From Gulosibacter molinativorax (lineage in GTDB: Bacteria > Actinomycetota > Actinomycetes > Actinomycetales > Microbacteriaceae): a DNA stretch of 64,000 bases. Below, one piece after another: positions 1 through 8,586 of this stretch. The translations under genes were made by a program, and so were the position numbers. Position 1 is the stretch's first letter, and each line of letters begins with the position of its first letter. The notes under the pieces were generated by a model that worked only from the letters and a program-made list of their open reading frames with translations, did not search any database and was not told the origin of the DNA. The stretch covers positions 1,116,001-1,180,000 of the forward strand of contig NZ_CP028426.1 in assembly GCF_003010915.2 (NCBI RefSeq). The letters are read 5' to 3'.

Positions 1-282
1 GAAGCCGAATGTCAGCAGCACGAGCGAGGGCCAGGGACATGTCCGCCGGGTGATGATGGCGAGCGTAAATGGGACCCAGGATGCGAGCAGGCGCCAGTCG
101 AAGAAGATTTGCCAATTCTGGTTGATCGACAGCGGCAGCCCGACCGTGAGCATCAGCACGAGGCCGACGAGCACGTCGGTTAGCACGGCGTGTCGAGGCT
201 GTTCCTCCTGCACATGGCAGAACCAGCTCGGCGCGCGAAAGACGGGCTCAGAACCCGAGTCGACCAAGCTGTTTTGCGTCAC
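1..282 (-). CDS. N-terminal part of an unidentified membrane protein (runs off the left edge)
   Basis: An open frame of 94 codons without stop runs from a GTG at 282 to the window edge. It is preceded at 8 nt by an AAAGGA ribosome-binding site, which supports this start. The start lies inside the 3' end of era, overlapping it by 35 nt, so the gene is probably translationally coupled as the last visible member of the hrcA-era run. The protein begins MTQNSLVDSGSEPVF, then has a charged stretch and two hydrophobic segments near residues 45-60 and 74-86, separated by an Asn/Trp-rich loop. This fits the first membrane spans of an integral membrane protein. I do not recognise the family, and the rest lies outside the window. 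Confidence 0.55.
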   Translation of the reverse strand, partial: MTQNSLVDSGSEPVFRAPSWFCHVQEEQPRHAVLTDVLVGLVLMLTVGLPLSINQNWQIFFDWRLLASWVPFTLAIITRRTCPWPSLVLLTFGF

Positions 283-1195
283 GTTGCCAATCCTTTGCCA
301 CCTTTACGTGCAGCGTCAGACTAACGCGACGATCGCTGATCGCGGTGATCGCCTTGGTCGCGAACTGTCGCACGTTCTTCAGTCGGGCGCCATTCTTGCC
401 GATGATGATGCCCTTCTGGCTCTCCCGCTCGACATAGATGTTCGCGTAGATGTGGCGCTTGCCGTCGTCATCTTCGTCGTCAAACATGTCCTCGATCATT
501 ACCGCGATCGAGTGCGGGAGCTCGTCGTGGACACCGTGGAGCGCCGACTCACGGATGAGTTCCGAGACCCGCTGCGAGTATGTCTCCTCGGTGATCATGT
601 CGTCGGGGTACAGCTGCGGCGATTCCGGGAAGAGCGCGATGAGCTCCTGGATGAGGGGCTCGAGATTAATGTCCTCGGTCGAGGAGACGGGGATGATGAC
701 GTCCCAGTCGCGCAGCGTCTCGATCTCCATGAGCTGCTTCGCGACCTCGGGCTTCGGCACCGTCTCGCACTTGGTCACGAGCGCGACCTTCTTCGCCTGC
801 GGTGCGCGGTCTAGCCACTCGTTGATGAGCCGGTCGCCGGGGCCGATCGGTTCGTTCGCCGGCACGCAGAAGCCCACGACGTCGACATCGCTCAGTACAT
901 CCTCGACGATGTCGTTGAGCCGCTGGCCGAGCAGCGTCCGCGGCCGGTGGATGCCCGGGGTGTCGACGATGATGATCTGGCCGTTCGGCCGATGCACGAT
1001 GCCGCGAATCGCGCGGCGCGTCGTCTGCGGCTTGTCGGAGGTGATCACGATCTTCTCGCCGACAAGCGCGTTCGTGAGGGTGGACTTTCCCACGTTGGGT
1101 CGACCAACGAACGTGACGAATCCGGCGCGGTAGTTGGGCTCGCTCGCGGATTCGTCTTCGCCCTGCGGCTGGTCGGTTAGGTCATCAATACTCAT
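248..1195 (-). CDS. era: GTPase Era
   Basis: Era is an essential GTPase that binds 16S rRNA near its 3' end and helps assemble the 30S subunit. The 315-residue protein has the P-loop GRPNVGKST, the switch-II motif DTPGIH and a C-terminal KH domain with IIGKNG. The ATG at 1195 (MSIDDL) is chosen because AAGGAG stands just upstream and the residues before the P-loop then match the usual family length; an upstream in-frame start would add a non-homologous leader. The gene overlaps the end of the CBS-domain gene by 11 nt. The guanine-specificity motif reads TKCE rather than NKxD, which is unusual in its last position. Confidence 0.96.
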   Translation of the reverse strand: MSIDDLTDQPQGEDESASEPNYRAGFVTFVGRPNVGKSTLTNALVGEKIVITSDKPQTTRRAIRGIVHRPNGQIIIVDTPGIHRPRTLLGQRLNDIVEDVLSDVDVVGFCVPANEPIGPGDRLINEWLDRAPQAKKVALVTKCETVPKPEVAKQLMEIETLRDWDVIIPVSSTEDINLEPLIQELIALFPESPQLYPDDMITEETYSQRVSELIRESALHGVHDELPHSIAVMIEDMFDDEDDDGKRHIYANIYVERESQKGIIIGKNGARLKNVRQFATKAITAISDRRVSLTLHVKVAKDWQRDAKQLGRLGF

Positions 1196-2537
1196 GGTTC
1201 TCCTTGTGCAGCTTGGAGGTCCGATCGTCGAGAACCCCGGTGAGTGAATCTTGCAGTGGTGCGGAAAGCCCACTGCCGGATTCGCGAGTTCCGATAAAGC
1301 GCACCGAAACCTCGGTCACCCGGTGGCGGCGTCCCACGCGATCGGCCGTGAGTTCGAGACCGTCAACGACGACTCGGTCGCCCAGCACCGGAATCTTTCC
1401 GAGCGCCTTCGACATCAGTCCGCCGACCGAGTCTACGTCCTCGTCGTCAATCTCGATATCGAAGAGCTCGCCGAGCTCGCTGGTGGACATACGCGAGGAG
1501 ACGCGCATCGCGCCGCTCGCAAGCAATTCGATCTCTTCGGTATCGCGGTCGTGCTCGTCGTTGATCTCACCCACGAGCTCCTCGATGAGGTCCTCAAAGG
1601 TCACGAGACCGGCAACCCCGCCGTACTCATCAATCACGATCGCGAAGTGGGTCGACTCGCGCTGCATCCGGCGCAACAGCTCGCTCGCGCCGAGCGACTC
1701 GGGAACGAACGTCGCGGGCCGTGCCACGGTCAGGACGGTACCCGCACCGCGGGTGCCGCCGTGCAGCATTTCGCGCGACAGGTCCTTCTGGTAGGCCACC
1801 CCGCGAACGTCGTCGCTATCGCGGCCGATGATCGGGGCGCGCGAGATACCGTCGTCGAGGAGCTCACCGAGCGCCTGCGCGACGGTGCTGTCCGCATCCA
1901 CCGTGTGCATGTCGGTGCGTGCCACCATCACCTCGCGAACGAGCCGGTCGGAGAAGTCGAATACCGAGTGGATCAGCTCGCGATCTTCGTCCTCGAGCAC
2001 CTCATCCTCGGCGGCCTCGTCGACCATCGACAGCAGCTGTTCCTCGCTCGATAGCGATCCCGAGCGCGGGGTCGGGTTCGGGGTGACCGAGTCGCCGATG
2101 GCCGTAAGCAGGTCGGCAATGACGCCGGTCAGAACGCGCGCGGCACGAATAAGCCACGACAGGGCGCTCACGGTCTTCTGCGGATGCGCACGACCGATCG
2201 ATTTCGCGCTCGATCCGCTGAGGAGAAAGTGCACCACGAGCATCACGACGGCGGTCACGGCAAAGGCGATCCACGGCTGTCCCGAGCGATCGGTGAACCA
2301 CACCGCGAGCAGCGCGGTCGCGAGCGTTTCGGTGCCAGCCCGGGTAAAGGTCACGGCATGCTCGTGGCCTTCCGGGTTCGCCGCGATCCCCATGAGGAAC
2401 CGGTTCCCCGGCCGCTCCTCCGAGAGCTCGGCGATATCGGCACGCGGCAGCTGCGCGAGGGCCGCCTGCGCGGCCGCGAGCAGTGTCGAAATCAGCACCA
2501 ATACGATCAGGATGCTGATGACGAGAAACCAGGTCAC
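1185..2537 (-). CDS. CNNM/CBS-domain transport-associated protein (HlyC/CorC family)
   Basis: A 450-residue membrane protein of the UPF0053/CorC family, thought to act in divalent cation (Mg/Co) efflux or its control; 'hemolysin' is a legacy name. N-terminal hydrophobic segments lie at about residues 3-28, 70-80 and 88-106. A pair of CBS domains follows at about 203-320 (REVMVART, then FAIVIDEYGG), and a CorC_HlyC domain occupies about 340-420. The start is GTG in a GTGA junction with the ybeY stop, so the two are translationally coupled. The order ybeY-CBS-era is standard in actinobacteria. Substrate and direction of transport cannot be read from the sequence. Confidence 0.9.
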   Translation of the reverse strand: MTWFLVISILIVLVLISTLLAAAQAALAQLPRADIAELSEERPGNRFLMGIAANPEGHEHAVTFTRAGTETLATALLAVWFTDRSGQPWIAFAVTAVVMLVVHFLLSGSSAKSIGRAHPQKTVSALSWLIRAARVLTGVIADLLTAIGDSVTPNPTPRSGSLSSEEQLLSMVDEAAEDEVLEDEDRELIHSVFDFSDRLVREVMVARTDMHTVDADSTVAQALGELLDDGISRAPIIGRDSDDVRGVAYQKDLSREMLHGGTRGAGTVLTVARPATFVPESLGASELLRRMQRESTHFAIVIDEYGGVAGLVTFEDLIEELVGEINDEHDRDTEEIELLASGAMRVSSRMSTSELGELFDIEIDDEDVDSVGGLMSKALGKIPVLGDRVVVDGLELTADRVGRRHRVTEVSVRFIGTRESGSGLSAPLQDSLTGVLDDRTSKLHKENHEY

Positions 2538-3007
2538 TTGCGGAAACCGGCCTTTCGTTCGGCCGTCGCGAAGCTCAGCAGCAGATCGCGTTGCAGGCCA
2601 AACATCTCCTTGTGCTCTTCCGGTTCGGCGTGGTCAAAGCCCAACAGGTGCAGGGTGCCGTGGGTTACGAGCAGGAGAATCTCATCCACCGTGCTGTGGC
2701 CCGCGGTCTTCGCCTGAGTCTCGGCAACCTGCGGGCACACCACGATGTCACCAAGGAGCCCCGGCGGGGTCTGGCGTTCGATCGAACCGGGGCGAAGCTC
2801 ATCCATCGGAAAGCTCAGCACGTCGGTCGGGCCAGGCTCGTCCATCCACTGCACGTGCAGCTCTTCCATCGGCCCCACGTCAACGAAGACGATGCTGAGG
2901 TCGGCATCCGGGTGGATGTGCAGTTGGTCCAGGTTATGGGTCGCGAGGCGAAGAATCTTTGCCTCGTCGATCTCCATGTTGGACTCGTTGTTTACCTCAA
3001 TGCTCAA
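2534..3007 (-). CDS. ybeY: Endoribonuclease YbeY (rRNA maturation)
   Basis: A 157-residue zinc-dependent endoribonuclease involved in 16S rRNA 3'-end processing and ribosome quality control. The metal-binding signature HGTLHLLGFDH is present near residue 116, with the preceding family motif TDVLSFPMDE. The start is a TTG that overlaps the phoH stop (TTGA) and has GGAGG six nucleotides upstream, inside the end of phoH. It sits between phoH and the CBS-domain gene, as usual in actinobacteria. Confidence 0.95.
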   Translation of the reverse strand: MSIEVNNESNMEIDEAKILRLATHNLDQLHIHPDADLSIVFVDVGPMEELHVQWMDEPGPTDVLSFPMDELRPGSIERQTPPGLLGDIVVCPQVAETQAKTAGHSTVDEILLLVTHGTLHLLGFDHAEPEEHKEMFGLQRDLLLSFATAERKAGFRK

Positions 3008-4038
3008 AATCGGCCTCCGGTCTTCTTGCGCTCCGTACGCGCCTGCGTGCGCGCGTCGTGGGCCGTGTATGCGTCAACAATCTCGCTCACGAGGGTGTGT
3101 CGGACGACGTCCTGGCTCGTGAGGGTCGAGAAGTGGATGTCCTCGACGTCTTCCAGGACGATTGTGGCCTGCTTGAGGCCGGATGCCCCGCCCGGCAAGT
3201 CGATCTGGGTGATGTCACCCGTGACGACCATCTTCGAACCAAAGCCGAGGCGCGTGAGGAACATCTTCATCTGCTCGGGGGTCGTGTTCTGCGCCTCGTC
3301 GAGCACGACGAAGGCGTCATTCAGGGTGCGACCACGCATGTATGCCAGGGGCGCGACCTCGACGACGTTCGTGGACATGAGCTTGAGCACGAGGTCCGGC
3401 TCGAGCATCTCGCCGAGCGCATCGAAGAGCGGGCGCAGGTAGGGGTCGATCTTCTCCGTCAGCGTGCCGGGCAGGAACCCGAGGTTCTCCCCCGCCTCGA
3501 CGGCGGGACGAGTTAAGACGATCTTCGCGATTTCCTTGCGCTGCAGCGCCTGCACCGCCTTCGCCATCGCCAGATAGGTCTTGCCGGTGCCGGCGGGCCC
3601 GATCCCAAACGTGATCGTGTGCTCGTCGATCGCATCCACGTAGCGCTTCTGCCCGAGTGTTTTCGGCCGGATCGTGCGCCCGCGCGTCGTGAGAATCGAC
3701 TCGCCGAGGACCTCGGACGGCGGCGGGGCGCCTGGGGTTTCGAGCAGCTGATTCGACCGACTCACCGCCTGGGGATCGATCACGGTACCCGAACGCACCA
3801 TGTCCGCGATTTCCTGGACGAGCGACTCCGCTCGCGCGACGTCATCGCGGTGCCCCGAGAGGGTGAGCTGATTGCCGCGGGCGAGTACACGGACGCGGGG
3901 ATGCTCACGCTCGATCGTGCGCAGAATCTGATCGCCCGGGCCGAGCAGGTTCACCATCGGCACATCGTCGATGATGATCGAGCGCTCGATCTTGCCGTCG
4001 TCGGCCGTGTCGTCAGCCGTGTTCTCAGAACGTGGCAA
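3004..4038 (-). CDS. PhoH-family ATPase
   Basis: A 344-residue PhoH-like P-loop ATPase. Walker A is GPAGTGKTYLAM and Walker B VVLDEAQN. A KH-like N-terminal part (VNLLGPGDQ, VRVLARGNQL) precedes the ATPase, as in PhoH proteins next to ybeY, which are thought to work in RNA metabolism. The chosen start is TTG at 4038, because GGAAGG lies five nucleotides upstream and the length then fits the family. The frame stays open further upstream, but only antisense-quality sequence overlapping the hit gene would be added. It overlaps the 3' end of the HIT gene by 14 nt. Confidence 0.92.
   Translation of the reverse strand: MPRSENTADDTADDGKIERSIIIDDVPMVNLLGPGDQILRTIEREHPRVRVLARGNQLTLSGHRDDVARAESLVQEIADMVRSGTVIDPQAVSRSNQLLETPGAPPPSEVLGESILTTRGRTIRPKTLGQKRYVDAIDEHTITFGIGPAGTGKTYLAMAKAVQALQRKEIAKIVLTRPAVEAGENLGFLPGTLTEKIDPYLRPLFDALGEMLEPDLVLKLMSTNVVEVAPLAYMRGRTLNDAFVVLDEAQNTTPEQMKMFLTRLGFGSKMVVTGDITQIDLPGGASGLKQATIVLEDVEDIHFSTLTSQDVVRHTLVSEIVDAYTAHDARTQARTERKKTGGRF
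3014..3018 (-). promoter_or_regulatory. Shine-Dalgarno site of ybeY (decides the TTG start)
   Basis: GGAGG on the minus strand, six nucleotides before the TTG at 3007 and within the last codons of phoH. No ATG or GTG lies at a suitable distance, so this site selects the TTG. Confidence 0.6.
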
Positions 4039-4372
4039 GAGTGCCTTCCTCGAGGCCGCCACCCAGGATGTGCGCGTGCACGTGGAAAATCGTCTGGCCG
4101 GCCTCGGCGCCAGTGTTGAAAATGAGGCGGTACTGCCCGCCCGTGTGCTCGTTCGCGAGCTGCTGCGCCGTCGCGACGATGTGCGCAAGCAAGTCTGCGT
4201 CGCCCGCCGCAAGCTCCGCCACATTCGCGTACTCCGGCGTCTTCGGCACCACGAGCAGGTGCACGGGAGCCTTCGGGGCAATATCGCGGATCGCGATTAC
4301 GCGGTCGTCCTCGAAAAGAATCTCGCTCGGAATTTCACGGTTGATGATCTTGGTAAAGATGCTGTCGGCCAT
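4025..4372 (-). CDS. HIT-family nucleotide hydrolase/binding protein (HinT type)
   Basis: A 115-residue histidine-triad protein, probably a purine nucleoside phosphoramidase of the HinT branch. The active-site signature reads HVHAHILGG near the C-terminus, and the N-terminus DSIFTKIINREIPSE is typical. The start is ATG 4372 (MADSIF). An in-frame ATG at 4396 would add only MVTSRIAR and overlap rsmE. A TAGAAT box ends seven nucleotides before ATG 4372, suggesting an extra leaderless transcript starting at the A of the ATG. The gene lies between rsmE and phoH. Confidence 0.93.
   Translation of the reverse strand: MADSIFTKIINREIPSEILFEDDRVIAIRDIAPKAPVHLLVVPKTPEYANVAELAAGDADLLAHIVATAQQLANEHTGGQYRLIFNTGAEAGQTIFHVHAHILGGGLEEGTLATF
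4044..4049 (-). promoter_or_regulatory. Shine-Dalgarno site of phoH (decides the TTG start)
   Basis: GGAAGG on the minus strand, five nucleotides before the TTG at 4038, inside the hit coding sequence. Confidence 0.5.
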
Positions 4373-4379
4373 GCGGGCA

Positions 4380-4385
4380 ATTCTA
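4380..4385 (-). promoter_or_regulatory. Candidate -10 box for a leaderless hit transcript
   Basis: Minus-strand TAGAAT, seven nucleotides before ATG 4372, in the short gap after rsmE. The spacing fits a transcript that begins at the start codon. No convincing -35 is seen. Confidence 0.4.
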
Positions 4386-4389
4386 CTGG

Positions 4390-5133
4390 TCACCATCGGG
4401 AAAGCCGGGTGAGGAGTGCTGCGATAGCCGCGGGCCCTGCCGTCGAGGTCCGCAGCACGTTCTGCCCGAGGCGTACCGCAACCGCTCCTGAGCTGCGAAA
4501 CAGCTCGATCTCCTCGTCCGAGACGCCGCCCTCCGGACCAACGATGAGCGTGAGCGCGTCGCCGTCGCCGAGATCGTCGAGTGGGACCTCACCGAGTGGG
4601 AGCTCCCCACCTGGATCGAGCACGAGCACCCGCCCGGGCTCGAACTGCGCGGCGAGCTGCTTGGAGGTCGCGACCGCCGCGATCTCGGGCACGCGCGCTC
4701 GAATCGACTGCTTCGATGCCTCACGGGCGATGGTCTCCCACCGCTCGCGATTCTTCAGCGCCTTATCCCCGACCCACTTCGAAACCGAACGGCTCGCCTG
4801 CCAGGGCACCACCGCATCCACGCCGAGCTCGACCGCGGCCTGCAGCGCCATCTCGTCGCGCCCGCCCTTGGCGAGGCCCTGGACGAGGACGAGCCGCGGC
4901 GAAGCGACCCGCTCGACCACCGCATCCTCGAGCGCGCGAACTCGAAACTCGCCTGTGGACGTGGCCACCACCTCGGCCTCGACACGCGCGCCGCGGCCGT
5001 TCAGCAGGATGATCTGCTCTCCCTCACGCATGCGCGCCACCTTGACAGCGTGGCGCGCCTCATCGCCCGTCACGACGAGTTCGTCGCCCGTGACCGCTGC
5101 ATCCCAATCGGGCTGCAGGTAGGCGTGGGCCAC
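4390..5133 (-). CDS. rsmE: 16S rRNA (uracil(1498)-N3)-methyltransferase RsmE
   Basis: A 247-residue SPOUT-class methyltransferase that modifies U1498 of 16S rRNA in the assembled 30S subunit. A PUA-like N-terminal domain (about residues 1-70) precedes the trefoil-knot SAM-binding part, with LIVGPEGG near residue 197 and the terminal RLGQNVLRTSTA motif. The start is GTG in a TAGTG junction with the dnaJ stop. Gene order dnaJ-rsmE-hit is usual for this group. Confidence 0.95.
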   Translation of the reverse strand: MAHAYLQPDWDAAVTGDELVVTGDEARHAVKVARMREGEQIILLNGRGARVEAEVVATSTGEFRVRALEDAVVERVASPRLVLVQGLAKGGRDEMALQAAVELGVDAVVPWQASRSVSKWVGDKALKNRERWETIAREASKQSIRARVPEIAAVATSKQLAAQFEPGRVLVLDPGGELPLGEVPLDDLGDGDALTLIVGPEGGVSDEEIELFRSSGAVAVRLGQNVLRTSTAGPAAIAALLTRLSRW

Positions 5134-6230
5134 TAGCGGCCGAACTTTCCGCGCAGTTTCGAGAACAGCCCGGGCTTTTCCTTCGAGAGGGTCGGGCCCG
5201 ACTCGTGCTTCGAGCGCTCGGCGAACTGCTTGAGGAGGTCTTTCTGCTTGTTGTCGAGCTTGGTTGGTGTGCGCACGTGCAGCGTGACCTCGAGGTCACC
5301 GCGGTGCGTCGAGCGCAACCGGGTGATGCCGCGGCCGCGTACCGAAAGGACGTCGCCCGACTGAGCGCCGACCGGAATCTCGAGCTCGACGTCGCCGTCG
5401 AGGCCGGGCAGTGTGGTCGTCGTGCCGAAGATCGCGTCGATCATCGAGACCTCGAGCAGGCACTCGAGGTTGTCGCCGTTACGCACGTAGACGTCGTGCT
5501 CGCGCACGCGCACCTCAAGGTAGAGGTCGCCATTCGGGCCACCGCCGGGGCCAGCCTCGCCCTGACCGGGCAGGTGGAGGCGCAGGCCCGAGTCGACGCC
5601 CGCGGGGATGTCGACGGGGATCGTGACCTCAGCGCGCACGCGACCCTGGCCGTGGCAAGTCTCACACGCGTGCTCGATGATCGTGCCGAACCCCTGGCAG
5701 GTGCCACAGGGTGAGGTCGAGATGACCGGGCCGAGGATCGAGCGCACTTGGCGACGGATCTCGCCCGAACCGCCACACTCGGAACACGTTACCGGCGAGG
5801 TTCCCGGCGCCGCCCCGGTGCCGTGGCAGTCCTCGCAGTGGGTCGCGGTCTGCACCTCAATGTCGCGGTGCGTGCCGAAGATTACCTCGTCGAGGTCGAG
5901 CTCGACGCGGATGAGCGCATCCTGCCCGCGCTGCGCGCGCGAACGCGGCCCGCGACCGCCGCCGCCACCCTGACCGCCGAAGAAGGCGTCGAAGATGTCG
6001 CCGAAGCCAAAGCCGCCCATGCCATCCTGGCCGCCCATGTCGTACTGCTTACGTCGCTGCGGGTCGGAAAGCGTGTCGTAGGCCGCGGTGACGTCCTTGA
6101 ACTTCTCTTCCGCGTCGGGTGACGGGTTGACGTCCGGGTGCAGCTCACGCGCGAGCTTTCGGTACGCCTTCTTGATTTCGTCCTGCGACGCTTCTTTGCT
6201 CACGCCCAGGACTTCGTAGTGGTCTGCCAA
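5133..6230 (-). CDS. dnaJ: Chaperone protein DnaJ
   Basis: A 365-residue type-I J-protein that delivers clients to DnaK and stimulates its ATPase. The J domain (1-70) carries HPD at 31-33. A short Gly/Phe-rich linker follows, then four zinc-binding CxxCxGxG-type motifs ([32 protein letters not shown]) and the C-terminal substrate-binding domains. The start is TTG, with AAGGAGG nine nucleotides upstream. It lies 17 nt after hrcA and so under CIRCE/HrcA control. dnaK and grpE are not in the window, so this is the DnaJ2-type copy found with hrcA in actinobacteria. Confidence 0.96.
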   Translation of the reverse strand: MADHYEVLGVSKEASQDEIKKAYRKLARELHPDVNPSPDAEEKFKDVTAAYDTLSDPQRRKQYDMGGQDGMGGFGFGDIFDAFFGGQGGGGGRGPRSRAQRGQDALIRVELDLDEVIFGTHRDIEVQTATHCEDCHGTGAAPGTSPVTCSECGGSGEIRRQVRSILGPVISTSPCGTCQGFGTIIEHACETCHGQGRVRAEVTIPVDIPAGVDSGLRLHLPGQGEAGPGGGPNGDLYLEVRVREHDVYVRNGDNLECLLEVSMIDAIFGTTTTLPGLDGDVELEIPVGAQSGDVLSVRGRGITRLRSTHRGDLEVTLHVRTPTKLDNKQKDLLKQFAERSKHESGPTLSKEKPGLFSKLRGKFGR

Positions 6231-6239
6231 AACTGGCTG

Positions 6240-6246
6240 CCTCCTT
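6240..6246 (-). promoter_or_regulatory. Shine-Dalgarno site of dnaJ (decides the TTG start)
   Basis: Minus-strand AAGGAGG nine nucleotides before TTG 6230, in the hrcA-dnaJ gap. This is a strong site that explains initiation at a TTG codon. Confidence 0.65.
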
Positions 6247-6247
6247 G

Positions 6248-7276
6248 TTATGCCGCCGTGTCGTTGAACACGCGCGATAGATAGCGGGCGACTGCGCGAA
6301 CAGCCGCGATGTTACGCCGGTAATCCATGCGAGTTGGTCCGAGAATGCCGAGGCGGGCCTCGCCGCGGTCGGCCATATAGCCCGAAGCCAGGATGCTCGT
6401 CTCCTCGAACGAGGCCTCCTCGTTTTCGTGGCCGATCGACACAGCCACCTCGTGATCCTGCAGGTCGAGCTCGGCGACGAGCCGCAGGAGCACCACCTGC
6501 TCCTCCATCGCCTCGAGCACCGGCAGGATGCTCGAAAAGTCGCGTTCCGTGCGGGCGAGATTCGCGGCGCCGGCGATGATGAGCCGATCCTCGCGGTTTG
6601 AATTGAGCTGATCGATCAGCGCGTTCACGAGCTGGCTCGCGAGCACCTCTTCCTCGCCGGTAAACGGGTCGGTCAGATCATCGATACGCTTGGCGGCCTC
6701 CTGCAGCGAGTGACCAACGAGGGTCTCGTTGAAGTGTTGCCGGACCTTGACGAGCGTATCCTCGTCGATTTCCGATTCGATTTCGACGATGCGCTGCTCG
6801 ACGCGACCCGAGTCGGTGATCAGCACGGTCAGGATGCGCCGGTCACTCAGCGAAACGAGCTCGAGCCGGTGGATCGAGGATGTGAGGAGCGAGGGCAACT
6901 GCCCGATCGCGACGGAGTTCGTCAGCTGCGCGAGGGTGCGCACCGACTGCACGACGAGCTCCTCCGGATCGCTCGAGCGCTCCATGAAGTCTTCGATTGC
7001 TCGGCGCTGCGCGGTGGTCAGCGGACGAATGCCCGACAGCCGGTCGACGAACACCCGGTAACCCTTGTCCGTCGGGATGCGGCCCGAGGACGTGTGCGGC
7101 GCGGTAATGAGCTCCGCTTCTTCGAGCTGAGCCATGTCGTTGCGAATCGTCGCGGCCGACACTCCAAACTTGTGGCGCTCGACCAGCCGCTTCGAGCCGA
7201 CTGGTTCCTTCGTTTCTACGTAGTCGCCGATGATGGCGCGAAGCACGTCAAGGCTGCGCTCACTCACCACTGACAT
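6248..7276 (-). CDS. hrcA: Heat-inducible transcription repressor HrcA
   Basis: A 342-residue repressor that binds CIRCE operators and needs GroE for activity. The N-terminal winged-helix region reads [16 protein letters not shown], then [10 protein letters not shown] and [14 protein letters not shown], typical of HrcA. The ATG at 7276 (MSVVSER) is chosen; GTG codons two and three positions later are alternatives, while the longer in-frame extension to 7318 is not family-like. A CIRCE element lies 48 nt upstream, so it should repress itself together with dnaJ and the following genes. Confidence 0.95.
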   Translation of the reverse strand: MSVVSERSLDVLRAIIGDYVETKEPVGSKRLVERHKFGVSAATIRNDMAQLEEAELITAPHTSSGRIPTDKGYRVFVDRLSGIRPLTTAQRRAIEDFMERSSDPEELVVQSVRTLAQLTNSVAIGQLPSLLTSSIHRLELVSLSDRRILTVLITDSGRVEQRIVEIESEIDEDTLVKVRQHFNETLVGHSLQEAAKRIDDLTDPFTGEEEVLASQLVNALIDQLNSNREDRLIIAGAANLARTERDFSSILPVLEAMEEQVVLLRLVAELDLQDHEVAVSIGHENEEASFEETSILASGYMADRGEARLGILGPTRMDYRRNIAAVRAVARYLSRVFNDTAA

Positions 7277-7324
7277 CACCCCGGTTCTTGCTGTTGGCTT
7301 GCACGCTTGCGCGGGCACGGCGAG

Positions 7325-7351
7325 TTAGCACTGTGCCCTTGTGAGTGCTAA
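7325..7351. promoter_or_regulatory. CIRCE operator (HrcA binding site)
   Basis: Inverted repeat TTAGCACTG-N9-GAGTGCTAA. It matches the CIRCE consensus (TTAGCACTC-N9-GAGTGCTAA) in 17 of 18 arm positions. It lies between the hemW stop codon and hrcA and touches the candidate -10 box, a position that would block transcription initiation. Confidence 0.93.
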
Positions 7352-7356
7352 GTCTA
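7351..7356 (-). promoter_or_regulatory. Candidate -10 box of the hrcA-dnaJ promoter
   Basis: Minus-strand TAGACT directly abutting the CIRCE operator. Its TAG is the hemW stop codon. Transcription would start within CIRCE, consistent with repression by HrcA. I see no clear -35 hexamer at the expected distance. Confidence 0.45.
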
Positions 7357-8586
7357 CTGCGGATCCTCGGTGAGTGTACGGGCAATCACGTCGGCGAGGA
7401 GCCTGCCGCGCAGCGTCGGGATGATTCGGCCGCGGAAAGCCGCGCCAGCATCAACGAGTCCGTCCGCGATGAGCTCAGCTACGCGCTCGCGCGCGTTCGC
7501 TGCAAGCGTGGCGGTGGGCAGCCCGTCGCGAAGCCGAGTACGCAGCAGGACGATCTCTTCATGCCGCTCTTCGGAGCTCAACACCTCGTGACCGGCGGCC
7601 GGAGTCTCGCCGCCGTTTAACCGATTCGCGTAGGCAGCGGGATGCTTGACGTTCCAGAAGCGTACCCCGTTGACGTGGCTGTGCGCACCGGGGCCGAAGC
7701 CCCACCAGTCAGTGTCGTGCCAGTACGCGAGGTTGTGACGCGAGGGATGCGCACCGCCCTTCGACCAGTTCGACAGCTCGTACCACTCGTACCCGGCCTC
7801 GGCGAGCAGGCGATCCGCGAGCTCGTACATCTCGGCCTGCAGGTCGTCATCCACCTCCGCGATCTCGCCGCGGCGGATCTGCCTCGCGATCGCGGTGCCC
7901 GGCTCGATAATGAGCGCATAGGCCGAAATGTGGTTGGGCGCCATCGAGATCGCCTGCTTGAGGGAGGCGCGCCAGTCCTCGAGACTCTCCCCCGGCGTCC
8001 CGTAAATGAGGTCGACCGAGACCTCGAGCCCCGCATCCTTCGCCGCCTGCACGACGTCGGGTACTCGAGCCGGATCGTGCGTGCGATCAAGGGTCGCGAG
8101 CACGTGCGGCACGGCCGACTGCATCCCGAAGCTGACGCGCGTGACGCCCCCATCCTTCAGTTCGCGCAAATAGTCCGCATCGACCGAGTCCGGGTTTGCC
8201 TCGAGACTGACCTCGGCGCCCTCGACGATGCCGAAGATCTCGCGAAGCCGTGCGAGCACATCCACGAGTGCCGCCGCGGGCAGCAGCGTGGGCGTGCCGC
8301 CGCCGAAGAACACGGTGCTGAGTGCCGAGTCGTGCCCGGCGTCGCCGAGTACCCGGTCGGCCAGCGCGATCTCTTTCAACACCGCATCCGGGTACGACTC
8401 CTGCGAGACGGAGCCGAGTTCAGTCGCGGTGTAGGTGTTGAAGTCGCAGTAGCCGCAGCGAACGCGACAAAACGGGATGTGCACGTAGGCCCCGAACTGA
8501 CGCCCGGCGAGCCCTTCGCGCACGCTCGCGGGAAGGGCTCCGTCCTGAGGCAGTGGCGCGCCGTCTGGCAGCTGGCTAGGGGGCAA
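7354..8586 (-). CDS. hemW: Radical SAM heme chaperone/coproporphyrinogen III oxidase-like protein HemW
   Basis: A 410-residue radical-SAM protein related to HemN, now regarded as a heme-trafficking protein. The [4Fe-4S]/SAM motif CRVRCGYC (CX3CX2C) lies near residue 39, with VHIPF before it and FFGGGTPTLL after it. The start is TTG at 8586; the resulting N-terminus (PPSQLPDGAPLPQDGALP) fits actinobacterial HemW proteins as I remember them. It overlaps the end of thyX by 11 nt and is probably co-transcribed with it. Its stop codon forms part of the candidate hrcA promoter. Confidence 0.92.
   Translation of the reverse strand: MPPSQLPDGAPLPQDGALPASVREGLAGRQFGAYVHIPFCRVRCGYCDFNTYTATELGSVSQESYPDAVLKEIALADRVLGDAGHDSALSTVFFGGGTPTLLPAAALVDVLARLREIFGIVEGAEVSLEANPDSVDADYLRELKDGGVTRVSFGMQSAVPHVLATLDRTHDPARVPDVVQAAKDAGLEVSVDLIYGTPGESLEDWRASLKQAISMAPNHISAYALIIEPGTAIARQIRRGEIAEVDDDLQAEMYELADRLLAEAGYEWYELSNWSKGGAHPSRHNLAYWHDTDWWGFGPGAHSHVNGVRFWNVKHPAAYANRLNGGETPAAGHEVLSSEERHEEIVLLRTRLRDGLPTATLAANARERVAELIADGLVDAGAAFRGRIIPTLRGRLLADVIARTLTEDPQ

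Noticed and set aside
2591..3442. Plus-strand open frame across ybeY and phoH
   Set aside because: Antisense to two conserved overlapping genes; composition is that of a shadow frame.
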